DNA of 64,000 nucleotides from Paulinella micropora (lineage: Eukaryota; Cercozoa; Imbricatea; Euglyphida): contig BJOX01000350.1 of NCBI GenBank assembly GCA_009731375.1, positions 1 through 64,000 of the forward strand, read 5' to 3'. The translations under genes and the position numbers were made by a program. The notes under the pieces were generated by a model. That model saw only the letters and a program-made list of their open reading frames with translations. It was not told where the DNA came from and did no database searches. Positions 21,621 to 30,574 of the stretch are shown here, piece by piece (the stretch's first letter is position 1; every line of letters starts with the position of its first letter).

Positions 21621-22548
21621 GGTTCTTCTTCTTGCGTTTGACCACCCTGCGCTGTTCTTCCTCCTCGGCGGCGCTGTCGGTGGTCAGGGTGAGCGGTGCC
21701 AGCGCGGGCACAGGGGGCGGCGATTCGGCGTCGGCCAGGATAGTGTACTTGAGCCACGGGCCGCCGTCCCGCTTGAAGACGAGGTGCAGCACGTTCGGGG
21801 CAGCGCCGACCAGCACCCGGCCAGTCTTTTTCTCCTGGAAAGCACACGATTTGAGTATCTTCTTGAGGACTTCGAGGGCGTAGACACACTCGCCGGATTC
21901 GGTGGGCGGGTGTGACAGGTCCGAGCGCAGCAGTGAGTCCTTGTCCTCTGCGAGCAGGGCGATGCCACCGAGCGAAGTGCGTGCCAGCCGACTGGCGTCC
22001 ACTGCTCGTAAGGAGGATTCGGTACAGAGCCTGTCCTCTTCCACGAACAGACGGCAGTGCGAATTGGATTTGGAATGATGTCGGATAACAGCGTTCAGGG
22101 CAGGGCCAGAGACTTCAACAAGGCGGTCTACATTGGTCCACTCGGTCGTTGGTAGAAAAGCAGCCTCCTGGGACACGAGCAGCGAGGTCAGGTCAGAGTA
22201 GTGCTCGAACGATTTGGCCTCGTTGTAAAACTTGACACAGAGCTTGTTGTCGACAGCGACTGCAAGTTCCAAGACCATGCCCTCGCGGAAAGTAGAAAGC
22301 CAGCAGGACATCTCCTTGAGATCAACGCTGAACACACACTTGGGAAACATCAGGTTGACATAATCGCCATTCGCGCCCGAGAAGGGGACCACGAACTGTC
22401 CGACCAGCCCATCGGCCGCGCTGCAGAGCACAAGCCTGTCGATCGTGACCTCAATTCGGGCCTCCAGCAACAGCGGGGACAGCGAGTCGAGCGCCCGTCT
22501 GAACGCAATCCCGTGGGTCTTGGACCTCCAAAGAAAACGAGTCATCAT
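21583..22548 (-). CDS. PCNA-like DNA sliding clamp
   Basis: 321 aa from MMTRFLWRSK; a GTG nine codons upstream is inside the A-tract. N-terminal clamp domain with FRRALDSLSPLLLEARIEVTIDRL, then 'VLCSAADGL'. The interdomain region and a second domain with SGPALNAVIRHHSK and LRAVDASRLA follow. The C-terminal 40 residues are an acidic run and a KRKKKNPKRKRD nuclear-signal-like tail beyond the usual ~260-residue clamp. Clamps tether DNA polymerase and recruit ligase/nuclease partners. No polymerase of this element is in the window. The basic tail is unusual. Confidence 0.8.
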   Translation of the reverse strand: MMTRFLWRSKTHGIAFRRALDSLSPLLLEARIEVTIDRLVLCSAADGLVGQFVVPFSGANGDYVNLMFPKCVFSVDLKEMSCWLSTFREGMVLELAVAVDNKLCVKFYNEAKSFEHYSDLTSLLVSQEAAFLPTTEWTNVDRLVEVSGPALNAVIRHHSKSNSHCRLFVEEDRLCTESSLRAVDASRLARTSLGGIALLAEDKDSLLRSDLSHPPTESGECVYALEVLKKILKSCAFQEKKTGRVLVGAAPNVLHLVFKRDGGPWLKYTILADAESPPPVPALAPLTLTTDSAAEEEEQRRVVKRKKKNPKRKRDESQAGA

Positions 22549-22692
22549 TTTGTGAGACGTTTGTTCTTTTGCCACTTTTTTTTAATCCTTTCTAATTAAA
22601 AATTTTAAATTGCGAGATTCGAGATTCGAGATTTAAAAGTCGAAAAGGAAAAAACCGTGCTGGCGAAATGAAAAAACAAGCCCACAAATCGA

Positions 22693-23421
22693 ATGTCTAT
22701 CGTCACCGACAACAACCAAGTCAAGGCCTTTGACCCGGCGGCCGACCCGAAGAAGCTGCACCTGTCTGAACCAAGAAGTGCTTATGGGTCAATATTTTCG
22801 AACCTGTGCTATGACAAAAGGTCTCTAACGCTCGTTCTACCCGCCATGCAGCTGGCCTGGGACCCGAGCACGTACGACGGCAACAAGTCGGCCAAGACCA
22901 CCATTGATCTAGATTTTAAGGACGCACGACAGTATGGAGCGGTGCTGCAAGCGTACAAGGTGATTCGAGCGATTGACGAGCGTGTGGCCGAGCTCGTGGT
23001 GGAGAACCGCGACAAAGTTGTGCCTACTATGAAGAGGGCCGGCCCGATGGCACGGAGCGACGAGCAGGTCAAGTGCTGCTACCAACCCTGCACGCGCCTG
23101 CGCACTTCGCAGAAATCGGATCGTGCCTGGGCTCCTCGTCTAACCGTCACTGTCACAGGGGCGAGGTTCTTGGGCGAGGCCGACACCGCCACGCTGCAAA
23201 AGGGAGATGTGGTCAAAACCGTGATTCAGGCTACCGCTTTGTGTTCTAAGGGCGAAAAAGTCACTCTGTCGTGGCGCGTTCTGCAGATTCGCAAGCAACA
23301 CGAGGGCCTGGGCTACCCGGACCAGGACCTATCGGAAAAAGAAGCGTTTGGCGTGTCACTATCCGAAGAGAACGGCGAGGGCGGCCATTTGGCCATGGAC
23401 TTGACTGTAGATTTGGTTTAA
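22693..23421 (+). CDS. putative ssDNA-binding protein (DUF5871-like)
   Basis: 242 aa. The pattern is a short N-terminus, then SNLCYDKRSLTLVLPAMQLAWDP, a beta-rich centre, a YKVIRAIDERVAELVVENRD helix and a C-terminal SWRVLQIRKQHEGLG. This order (strand with 'tP.m...WG', 'iD..i......n', 'W+..Qi+') is that of a family common in giant and marine DNA viruses thought to be ssDNA-binding. The next gene is the RNR large subunit, convergent 12 bp away. Upstream, at 22614-22640, a 'gagattc' motif is repeated three times. Confidence 0.55.
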   Translation: MSIVTDNNQVKAFDPAADPKKLHLSEPRSAYGSIFSNLCYDKRSLTLVLPAMQLAWDPSTYDGNKSAKTTIDLDFKDARQYGAVLQAYKVIRAIDERVAELVVENRDKVVPTMKRAGPMARSDEQVKCCYQPCTRLRTSQKSDRAWAPRLTVTVTGARFLGEADTATLQKGDVVKTVIQATALCSKGEKVTLSWRVLQIRKQHEGLGYPDQDLSEKEAFGVSLSEENGEGGHLAMDLTVDLV

Positions 23422-23432
23422 TTAAAAAGATT

Positions 23433-25691
23433 TCAAGCTACACAGACAGCACAGTCGGCCGGCCCCAGGGCCTTGCTAGCGGCCTGGGTTCTTACATAAT
23501 AGGTTGTTTTTAAACCGAGCTGCCATGCGTAGAAATGACAGCTGCTGACTTTTCTTTCATTGGGGTCGGTCATATGTAAGTTGAGCGATTGCGAGCCACA
23601 GACAAAAGGCCCGCGATCGGCAGCCAGGTGCAGCTGCAAACGAAGGGGAATTTCCCACACGGTCTTGTAGATGTTTTTGAGGTCTTGGGGCAGGTCGCAT
23701 CTTTGCACGCTCCCGCCGTCGGCAATGATTTTATCACGGAGCTGATCGTTCCAAAGGCCGCGCTCTTCTAGCTCGTGCACCAAGTGTCTGTTCCACACGA
23801 CGTGCTCACCAGAGAGCACACGGCGCACAAAGACGTTTGAGTGGGGAGGCTCGAACGATTCAAAATTGCCCAGGATCTGAGCGGTCGTGGCAGTCGGCAT
23901 GTAGGCAATTAGCTGCGAGTTTCGTAGCCCATACTTGGTGATGCTCAGGCGGAGCGAGTCCCAGCGGTCGTCTGTCTGCTGCCTGCCGGGCCACAGATCG
24001 AACTGCAGGAGCCCCTGGCTAGCAGGAGACCCGCCGAAACTCTTGTAAGCACCCTTCTCCTGTGCCAGCTCGCTCGAGGCCCATAATGCGGCGTAGTACA
24101 TTTCATGTGCGATCTTGACATTGAGCTTTTGTGCCTCTGTTGAGTCCCATGGCATCTTCATCAGAGCAAACACGTCGGCCAGGCCATTGACACCAAGGGC
24201 CACCGGGCGATGCAGGAGGTTGCTGCGTCTGGCTTCCTCCGTAGGGTATTCTGTAATGTCGATGACGGTGTCGAGGTTACGCACAGCTGTGCGCACGCAC
24301 GACCGCAGCAGCTCGAAATCAAAGGACTTGCGGTCCTCCGACACGAACTTGGGCAGCGAGACAGAGGCCAGATTACACACACTGTGCTCGAGCGGCGAGC
24401 TGTATTGGACCACTTCTGCACAGAGATTGCTGCAGCGAATCGTGCCTAAATTCTTTTGATTCGATTTCGCATTCACTGCATCCTTGTACATAATGTAAGG
24501 CACACCTCCCGACTCGATCTGTGCACGGCAGACCGCGCTCCATAGCTCACGAGCTTTGACGGTGCGCCTCGCCAGGCCCAGCCTCTCGGCCCGTGTGTAC
24601 TGTGACTCAAACTCTTTGCCACAAAGGGCGTCCAGGTCACCCACGCCCGTCTCGTCCGGGCAAAAAAGACTCCAGATTTCATCTCGTTCTACACGCTCCA
24701 TGAACAGGTCTGGCACTGTCAGTCCTAAAAACAGGTCTCGGGCTCGCAGTTCTTCAGAACCGGTAGTCTTTTTAAGTTCCAAAAACTCGAAGACGTCCGC
24801 GTGATGAATTGGTAGATACACTGCCACAGCGCCCCGTCTCTTGCCTGCCTGGTTCGCGTAGCGAGCGGTCTCGTTTAAGACTTTGCACAAGGGAATCACA
24901 CCATCACTGTGCCCGCCCGTGCTGCGTATCAGGGAGCCCTTGGCTCTAACGCACCCGAGGTGAACTCCCAGCCCGCCCCCTCCCTTGCTGATAAGAGCAA
25001 CGTCTTTGATCGTGTCATAGATCTCGCTCAACGAGTCACCCTTGATAGGAAGCAGAAAGCAACTACTAAGCTGGCCCGCTCTTCTCAGCCCGCTGTTAAA
25101 TAGAGTTGGACTCGCGTGGGTATAGAATCCCAGCGACATGAGATTGTATGTTTCTCGAATTCGTTTAAGTGGCTCTTTGGACTCGCGGCGGTGCAGGTGG
25201 ACGGCCACACGAAGCCACATGTACTGGGCAGTTTCGCACGCGCGACCCTTGCTGTCTTTGAGCAAATAGGACTTAAGCAGCGTTGAAAACCCAAAGTAAT
25301 CGTAAGACATTTCGCGGCTTGAAACTACCATGGCGTTGAGTTGCCCAGCGTTCTGGTCTATAAAAATCGAATAGCCCGGTTCCATACCCCACCTAAGCCT
25401 TTCCGTGCATTCGCTGAAGGTCGGTGGGCACTGTTTTGTGTGATTGCTGGCGAGGAGACGACCACCCAGCTCCCCGTACTGCGGGTGTTGAATCGCGAGC
25501 GACGCACACGTTGACGCGGCCAGCGCGTCGAGTTCGCTCGTCGGCACTCCATCGTAGAGACCCGCCACAACCTGTTGGGCGACAAGAACGGGGTCACAGG
25601 AACACAGATCTTCGGACAGGCTAGCAACTCGCGCCAGAATCTTATCGAGCGAAACGGCTTGCGGAGCTCCATTGCGCTTCGTGACCTGCAT
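23433..25691 (-). CDS. ribonucleoside-diphosphate reductase large subunit (class Ia R1)
   Basis: 752 aa. N-terminal ATP cone (VTKRNGAPQAVSLDKILARV). Catalytic chain: first redox Cys in GQLSSCFLLP, the thiyl Cys with Asn and Glu in SNLCAEV, and the second redox Cys in VCNLASVSLP. A PTATTAQILGN loop follows. The radical-relay Tyr pair is TYYVRTQ, and the C-terminal shuttle motif is CAVC, four residues from the end region. Partner of the small subunit at 962-1939, 21 kb away. It appears intact. Neighbours are the ssDNA-binding-like gene and a membrane protein. Confidence 0.97.
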   Translation of the reverse strand: MQVTKRNGAPQAVSLDKILARVASLSEDLCSCDPVLVAQQVVAGLYDGVPTSELDALAASTCASLAIQHPQYGELGGRLLASNHTKQCPPTFSECTERLRWGMEPGYSIFIDQNAGQLNAMVVSSREMSYDYFGFSTLLKSYLLKDSKGRACETAQYMWLRVAVHLHRRESKEPLKRIRETYNLMSLGFYTHASPTLFNSGLRRAGQLSSCFLLPIKGDSLSEIYDTIKDVALISKGGGGLGVHLGCVRAKGSLIRSTGGHSDGVIPLCKVLNETARYANQAGKRRGAVAVYLPIHHADVFEFLELKKTTGSEELRARDLFLGLTVPDLFMERVERDEIWSLFCPDETGVGDLDALCGKEFESQYTRAERLGLARRTVKARELWSAVCRAQIESGGVPYIMYKDAVNAKSNQKNLGTIRCSNLCAEVVQYSSPLEHSVCNLASVSLPKFVSEDRKSFDFELLRSCVRTAVRNLDTVIDITEYPTEEARRSNLLHRPVALGVNGLADVFALMKMPWDSTEAQKLNVKIAHEMYYAALWASSELAQEKGAYKSFGGSPASQGLLQFDLWPGRQQTDDRWDSLRLSITKYGLRNSQLIAYMPTATTAQILGNFESFEPPHSNVFVRRVLSGEHVVWNRHLVHELEERGLWNDQLRDKIIADGGSVQRCDLPQDLKNIYKTVWEIPLRLQLHLAADRGPFVCGSQSLNLHMTDPNERKVSSCHFYAWQLGLKTTYYVRTQAASKALGPADCAVCVA

Positions 25692-25697
25692 CAGCCT

Positions 25698-26045
25698 CTA
25701 TACAGAGTCTGTTCCAGAACTTTTTTTTCCGTGTTCTGTCGCAACCCAAGCCCCGTAGACCGCGTCTCCTAGCAAAATTTCGCCGCGGCCGGTAGCAGCG
25801 TAGGAGGCCCACAAGAGCCCATGTGTTTTTCTGTGTTGAGCCCACCACGCCTCTCCGCCGAAAAACCCTGTCTGCCTATCGTCCAAGGCGCCGCTCAGCC
25901 AGACAGCCGCAACCCCCGCGGCCAGTGCTTGCATCCAGGGCTGTGGTTTGTAGTAGATGACCAGGCCGGCCGCCGCTAGTCTAGCCGGCAGGCAACCGCC
26001 CCAAAAAAGGGCAGTATTATCCTTATTAGTCTGTGTGTCTGACAT
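25698..26045 (-). CDS. membrane protein with FGGxxWW motif, 115 aa
   Basis: Two hydrophobic segments (LFWGGCLPARLAAAGLVIYY and WMQALAAGVAAVWLSGAL). Then GFFGGEAWWAQHRKTHGLLWASYA, and a last short hydrophobic stretch before a basic/Ser end. A Trp-Trp followed by Arg-x2-His just before a hydrophobic helix occurs in small membrane proteins of several large DNA viruses, but no function is known to me. Ends 6 bp before the RNR large-subunit start. Confidence 0.6.
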   Translation of the reverse strand: MSDTQTNKDNTALFWGGCLPARLAAAGLVIYYKPQPWMQALAAGVAAVWLSGALDDRQTGFFGGEAWWAQHRKTHGLLWASYAATGRGEILLGDAVYGAWVATEHGKKSSGTDSV

Positions 26046-26197
26046 GTTAGCCTAACGAGTCAAAAACAGTATACACAAGAAAAAATGTGTCACAGTTCAA
26101 TTCTCTGTGGTCTCTGTCAGGCGCGCGCCTTTTTTTGTTATTAATTATTATTATTGTTTGGAAAATAAAATCCAGGGAAAACACAGTTTTTAATTAT

Positions 26198-29100
26198 TCA
26201 AACTTTCTGTTTCTTGCTTGGCCTGCTCAGGTCCTTGTCAGCAGTCACGACGCTACAATCGAACAGTTTGGACACTCTGTTTTTCTTGCCCTTGTGCCCG
26301 AGGCCGGCGTGTTTGTTGCGCTCGAACTGGAACCCGTTGTGTCCTTCGAACAGTAATCGCTTGATCAGTTCCTTAGCCTCGGCGTGGTCTGAGCCACCCT
26401 TGACTAGTAGTTCGTACACTGCGTCGGTTGCACTCCCTGCCGCCTCGGTGCCAGTCTTTGATTCCTCCTCTGGTTCGTTGCCTCCCCTGCGATCGTGTTC
26501 CGCTCTGGTCAGTATCTCCATGTTCATGACCGTGTTGAAGCGAGTGCGGTAATGGCTAGGGGGGTTGTCCACATAATGCGTACCACACCTCTCCTTCGAC
26601 GGCAAGTGGTGGCAGCGACTACTGCCACATACGAGAGGGCTGCATCTCCCCTTAGGGCCCGCTTTGGGAGCAGGGTATTCTTCGTGCAGGAAGCAGTAGT
26701 TGCACACGGTGGGACGTTTGTTGTCCTTGCGTATTTCGTACCCTTTAGACAACAACGTCGACTTGTTGATGTGGTCCTTGGTCGCTTTCTTGTTGCCCAG
26801 ATCGACTTGCATGAAGTTCAGAAACGCGCATTGAAACTCGGGCAGTTGCGCTGCATGGCCTGGTTTGGGCAACACGACGTACTTCATGGATCCCTCCAGG
26901 AGGAACCGGGCGGTGTCGTTTGCGTGGCTTTCTAGATCGTTCCGGAGCTTCCACATCTCGGCGGGCGCGAGGTGCTTCCAAAAGTCCTGGCCGCGCGCCT
27001 TTTCCGCCAGTTTCCTGTATTTGGTAACGCAGTGGAGCAGGATATAAGGCAGCTCAACAGTCGTGAGATGTTTCTCCAAGGCAGGGTTCGCTTCAAGTAT
27101 CACCTTTTCAGCCTTGAACTGTGCAACTCTTCGTACTATTTCGCCTTCGCTGTCCTTGTAGTCGAGCTGGTAGTTCGACGCACCCGCGAGCGGCGGTTTC
27201 CAGACGTAGTCTGTCTCCGCGACCTTGTTCTTCTTGGCGACTGGGCATCCCTCGCCCGAGACCATGCTCTGCCACATAGTTTTGTCGATGCAGTCCGACA
27301 TTTTTTCGGGCATGTCCTCGATCACCACCGCCTCTTTCGTGCACAAATTCTCGAGCCCGAACACCTTTTCAGTGTNNNNNNNNNNTGCCCGTGCCGCTGC
27401 GGCCGTAGTACATGAGCCACAGCTGCCAGTTGTCGTATTCGCCAGTAGGAAACAGCATCCTCCCTACGAAAACCTCCATCATCTCGTACATTTCAGGCGA
27501 CAGCTGGTAGCGGAGTGCCTTGGTCCACTCAGGGGTGTGCGTCTCTCCCTCGAAGTCGCCTGTCAGGATCTGGCGCACCTTGATTAAGTCCAGCTCGCAA
27601 TCGCAGAAATGCTCGGTGTCAGGGACTTTCTCCAGCTCCTTCCACTCGTACAGCTTCTGCTCCTTGTTGTTGAAGGTGCAGTTCCGAAAAGAGATCCACT
27701 CGCAGTGCCCACGACCTTTTTGCAGCAAAGGGAACATGAGATGGTGTTTCGTTTCCAGGGTATTGCACAGGCTGGCCTGGCTTGAACTGTTGCTGTGGTA
27801 GAACGGCTGGCCCCGAAGCGTCGCGTTCACGAAGTCTGGAATGCTCAGGTAGCGCTCATAAGCACCAGGGACGCGTGGGTGGTGTTTCAGCACGAAGCCG
27901 TCGTACCTCACCAGCTTTTCCCTCACCGCCTGCGTATGCAAATAGCTAATGCATTTCTCGTCCTTGCTTGGAACTTTGGACAGGTTGCGAGGGCCGCAGT
28001 ACTCGCGCCAGTCGTCCTCGGTCGCGACGCACTTCTCCGAGTGGAACACGATGTCGAAGCCAGTCGCCTTTTTCACTTTGGCTGCTATCTCCGCGATGCG
28101 CTCTGGCGTGAAGATGTCGCCCTGGAAGCCGGCAGGTCTCGAGACCCCAATCGCGTCGTGTAGCCAGGCGCACACATTGAACTTGCCCTCCACGCCGCCC
28201 TCGCGAAAGGGCCTGGACTGCATGTAGTCGTAAACGCACGTCATGAGCTTCCTCTCCTCCCGCTGCCACACCCAGGAGATGAAGGTGCCGTCCTTGTTTT
28301 TCTTGTTCTCGAGCGAGCAGACTTTCGCCCACACCTCATCGAAGGGCGAGACTGCCTTGAAACGACGCACGAGTTTGACGCAGGCCCGCTTCCATTTGCG
28401 CATCAACTTGCAATCCAGTTCCTCGTCATCCATCACACGCTTGCCGTTGATCACTCCGTTGAACGCCTTCTTGCCCTTCTTTCGGTTGGCAGGGGTGTCC
28501 GGGCGACCAGTCTGCGCCAAGAACTTTGTGATCAGCTCCTCGCGGCCAGCCTCCGTAGCGAACTTCGCGAACAGCTTTGGGACGGCGACGGAGGACCCTT
28601 CATCGTCACTGTCAGAAGACGACGAGGAGGATGATGCTTGCTTAGCAGCCAACTGCAGCAGGATCGTAGACGCCGCGTTAGTGATGTCGATGATCTCCAG
28701 CCTGCCATCACAGACCACGCGCCGGATCCACTTCTTGATGGTACAGAGCGCGCCTTTGCCGCTGATCCGACCTTCCGGGTGCACCGGGCTCGCCTTGTAA
28801 TTGATGATCGTGTTGCTCTCTTTGCAGACGGCCAACATGCCCACGACGTTTGCCATGATCGAGGCTTCCAGCTCCAGCGTCCGGATGTAGCCCAGAGCCT
28901 CCGTGTTCACGTACTGCTGTAGAGACAGGACCACTGGCGCTTCTTTGGCTTCGCCATCCTCCCCCTCGTCGCCCTTCTTCTTCTTCTTCGACCCNNNNNN
29001 NNNNACACCTCATCGAAGGGCGAGACTGCCTTGAAACGACGCACGAGTTTGACGCAGGCCCGCTTCCATTTGCGCATCAACTTTCAGTCCAGTTCCTCGT

Positions 29101-29691
29101 CATTCATCACACGCTTGCCGTTGATCACGCCATTGAACGCCTTCTTGCCCATCTTTCGGTTGGCAGGGGTGTCTGGGCGACCGGTCTGCGCCAAGAACTT
29201 TGTGATCAGCTCCTCGCGGCCAGCCTCCGTAGCGAACTTCGCGAACAGCTTTGGGACGGCGACGGAGGACCCTTCATCGTCACTGTCAGAAGACGATGAG
29301 GAGGATGATGCTTGCTTAGCAGCCAACTGCAGCAGGATGGTAGACGCCGCGTTAGTGATGTCGATGATCTCCAGCCTGCCATCACAGACCACGCGCCGGA
29401 TCCACTTCTTGATGGTACAGAGCGCGCCTTTGCCGCTGATCCGACCTTCCGGGTGTACCGGGCTCGCCTTGTAATTGATGATCGTGTTGCTCTCCTTGCA
29501 GACGGCCAACATACCCACGACGTTTGCTATGATTGAGGCTTCCAACTCCAGCGTCCTGATGTAGCCCAGAGCCTCCGTGTTCACGTACTGTTGGAGTGAC
29601 AGAACCACTGGCGCTTCTTTGCCTTCGCCATCCTCCCCCTCGGCGCCCTTCTTCTTCTTCTTCGACCCTTGTCAGCTTTCTTGGACGCCAT
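26198..29691 (-). CDS. D5-like SF3 helicase-primase, interrupted by two assembly joins
   Basis: One gene in three pieces. The C-terminal part (26198-27375) starts with FGLENLCTKEAVVIEDMPEKM, a Walker B region. The middle part (27386-28994) ends in LWLMYYGRSGTG, the start of Walker A. The N-terminal part, from the ATG at 29691, is MASKKADK followed by a poly-Lys/Glu stretch. The first gap falls inside the P-loop; SF3 enzymes usually have a few dozen residues between A and B, so 20-30 are probably missing. The second gap is followed by a 664-bp near-copy of 28331-28994. A run of G near 29667 is one base short, throwing the start out of frame. Confidence 0.8.
27376..27385. other. assembly gap N10 inside Walker A of the helicase
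   Basis: Unlike the gaps in the capsid gene, the flanks share no overlap. The protein is cut between GRSGTG and the pre-Walker-B region, so real sequence is probably missing. Confidence 0.8.
28331..28994. repeat. copy 1 of a 664-bp near-duplicate
   Basis: Matches 29005-29668 base for base except for about twenty scattered substitutions, mostly silent in the helicase frame. It ends at the N10 join. Confidence 0.9.
28995..29004. other. assembly gap N10 with redundant flanks
   Basis: The sequence after the gap restarts 664 bp upstream of where the sequence before it ended. The two contigs overlap but come from slightly different copies. Confidence 0.9.
29005..29668. repeat. copy 2 of a 664-bp near-duplicate
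   Basis: About 97% identical to 28331-28994 by eye. Differences such as caatcc/cagtcc, atccat/attcat and ctccgt/cgccat are typical of two haplotypes or viral variants rather than sequencing noise. Confidence 0.9.
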
Positions 29692-30030
29692 GGCTGGTTC
29701 GTCAGTAATAAGCCTAGACAAATAAAAAAAATACAGCTGTGCCAAAGGTTTCGCGAAAATTTCCCCTTGTTTGCGAGCGCGGCAAAAAAGCAAAGAAGTT
29801 TCGCGAGAATTTGCCCTCCGGTTTGCGGCGCGGTAAGTTTCCGGGAAATTATCCACATTTCAGTGGTACGGCCGACAAGGGGTTCGACCCTGGCTGCTAC
29901 CCACTTCCCTCGGTCGACGACTGAGGGTTGTGACCTGGTCTCGACGACGAAACCGCCGAGCCTCGTGCGACCGGCCGGCCCCCCCCCGAAGGGTTCGGTC
30001 GAGTGGTGGGTATTGACTGCCACCGGCCAC
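29692..30030. other. non-coding flank of the helicase gene
   Basis: Holds an A/T-tract spacer upstream of the helicase start (29720-29740) and several AT/GC-mixed short repeats of the type tttcgcgaaaattt / tttcgcgagaattt. No supported gene. Confidence 0.5.
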
Positions 30031-30452
30031 CAGGGAAAAGGGGTGGGTGGTGCTGGTGGTGGTGTGTGTGTGTTGTCCGTGTTTTCCCTTATATTTTTAC
30101 TAAAATTTTTTATAACAAATATCACAAATAAGACATACCTTTTTAAGGAGGACCCCCCCCCCTGAAAAACATGGAAATTTTCACCGACCCCCACCCCGGC
30201 CCACCCGGCCAAAATCGTGTGATATTTGTGTCATGGTGCCGCCCCCTGGAAAAAGGGGTGGGTGGTGCTGGTGGTGGTGTGTGTGTGTGTTGTCCGTGTT
30301 TTCCCTTATATTTTTACTAAATTTTTTTATGACAAATATCACAAATAAGACATACCTTTTTAAGGAGGACCCCCCCCTCCAAAAACCACCCATTTTTTCC
30401 CGACCCCCACCCCGGGCGACCCGGCCAAAATCGTGTGATATTTGTGTCATAA
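30031..30452. repeat. 215-bp tandem repeat, two copies
   Basis: Two direct copies offset by exactly 215 bp where measured (ggggt at 30040 and 30255). Each carries a GT-rich block, 'ttttcccttatatttttactaaa', a C-run and 'aaaatcgtgtgatatttgtgtcat'. Frames within it are shadows. Confidence 0.9.
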
Positions 30453-30470
30453 GTGTCTCAAGCCCGGCAG

Positions 30471-30524
30471 GTGTCGACCGACCTTGGCACAGTATCGACC
30501 GACACTGGCACGGTGTCGACCGAC
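30471..30524. repeat. 21-bp tandem repeat (gtgtcgaccgac type)
   Basis: About 2.6 copies of a 21-bp unit containing tcgaccgac and ttggcac/ctggcac. It adjoins the 215-bp tandem repeat and lies 50 bp from the end of the peptidase gene. Confidence 0.8.
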
Positions 30525-30574
30525 AGACCCGACCGGACCCCGGAACCCTTTAATGATTTTTTTGTACAAACGAC

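Noticed and set aside
27369-28934. Two independent genes for the helicase halves
   Set aside because: The break coincides with N10 inside Walker A, and the two sides carry successive motifs of one SF3 protein.
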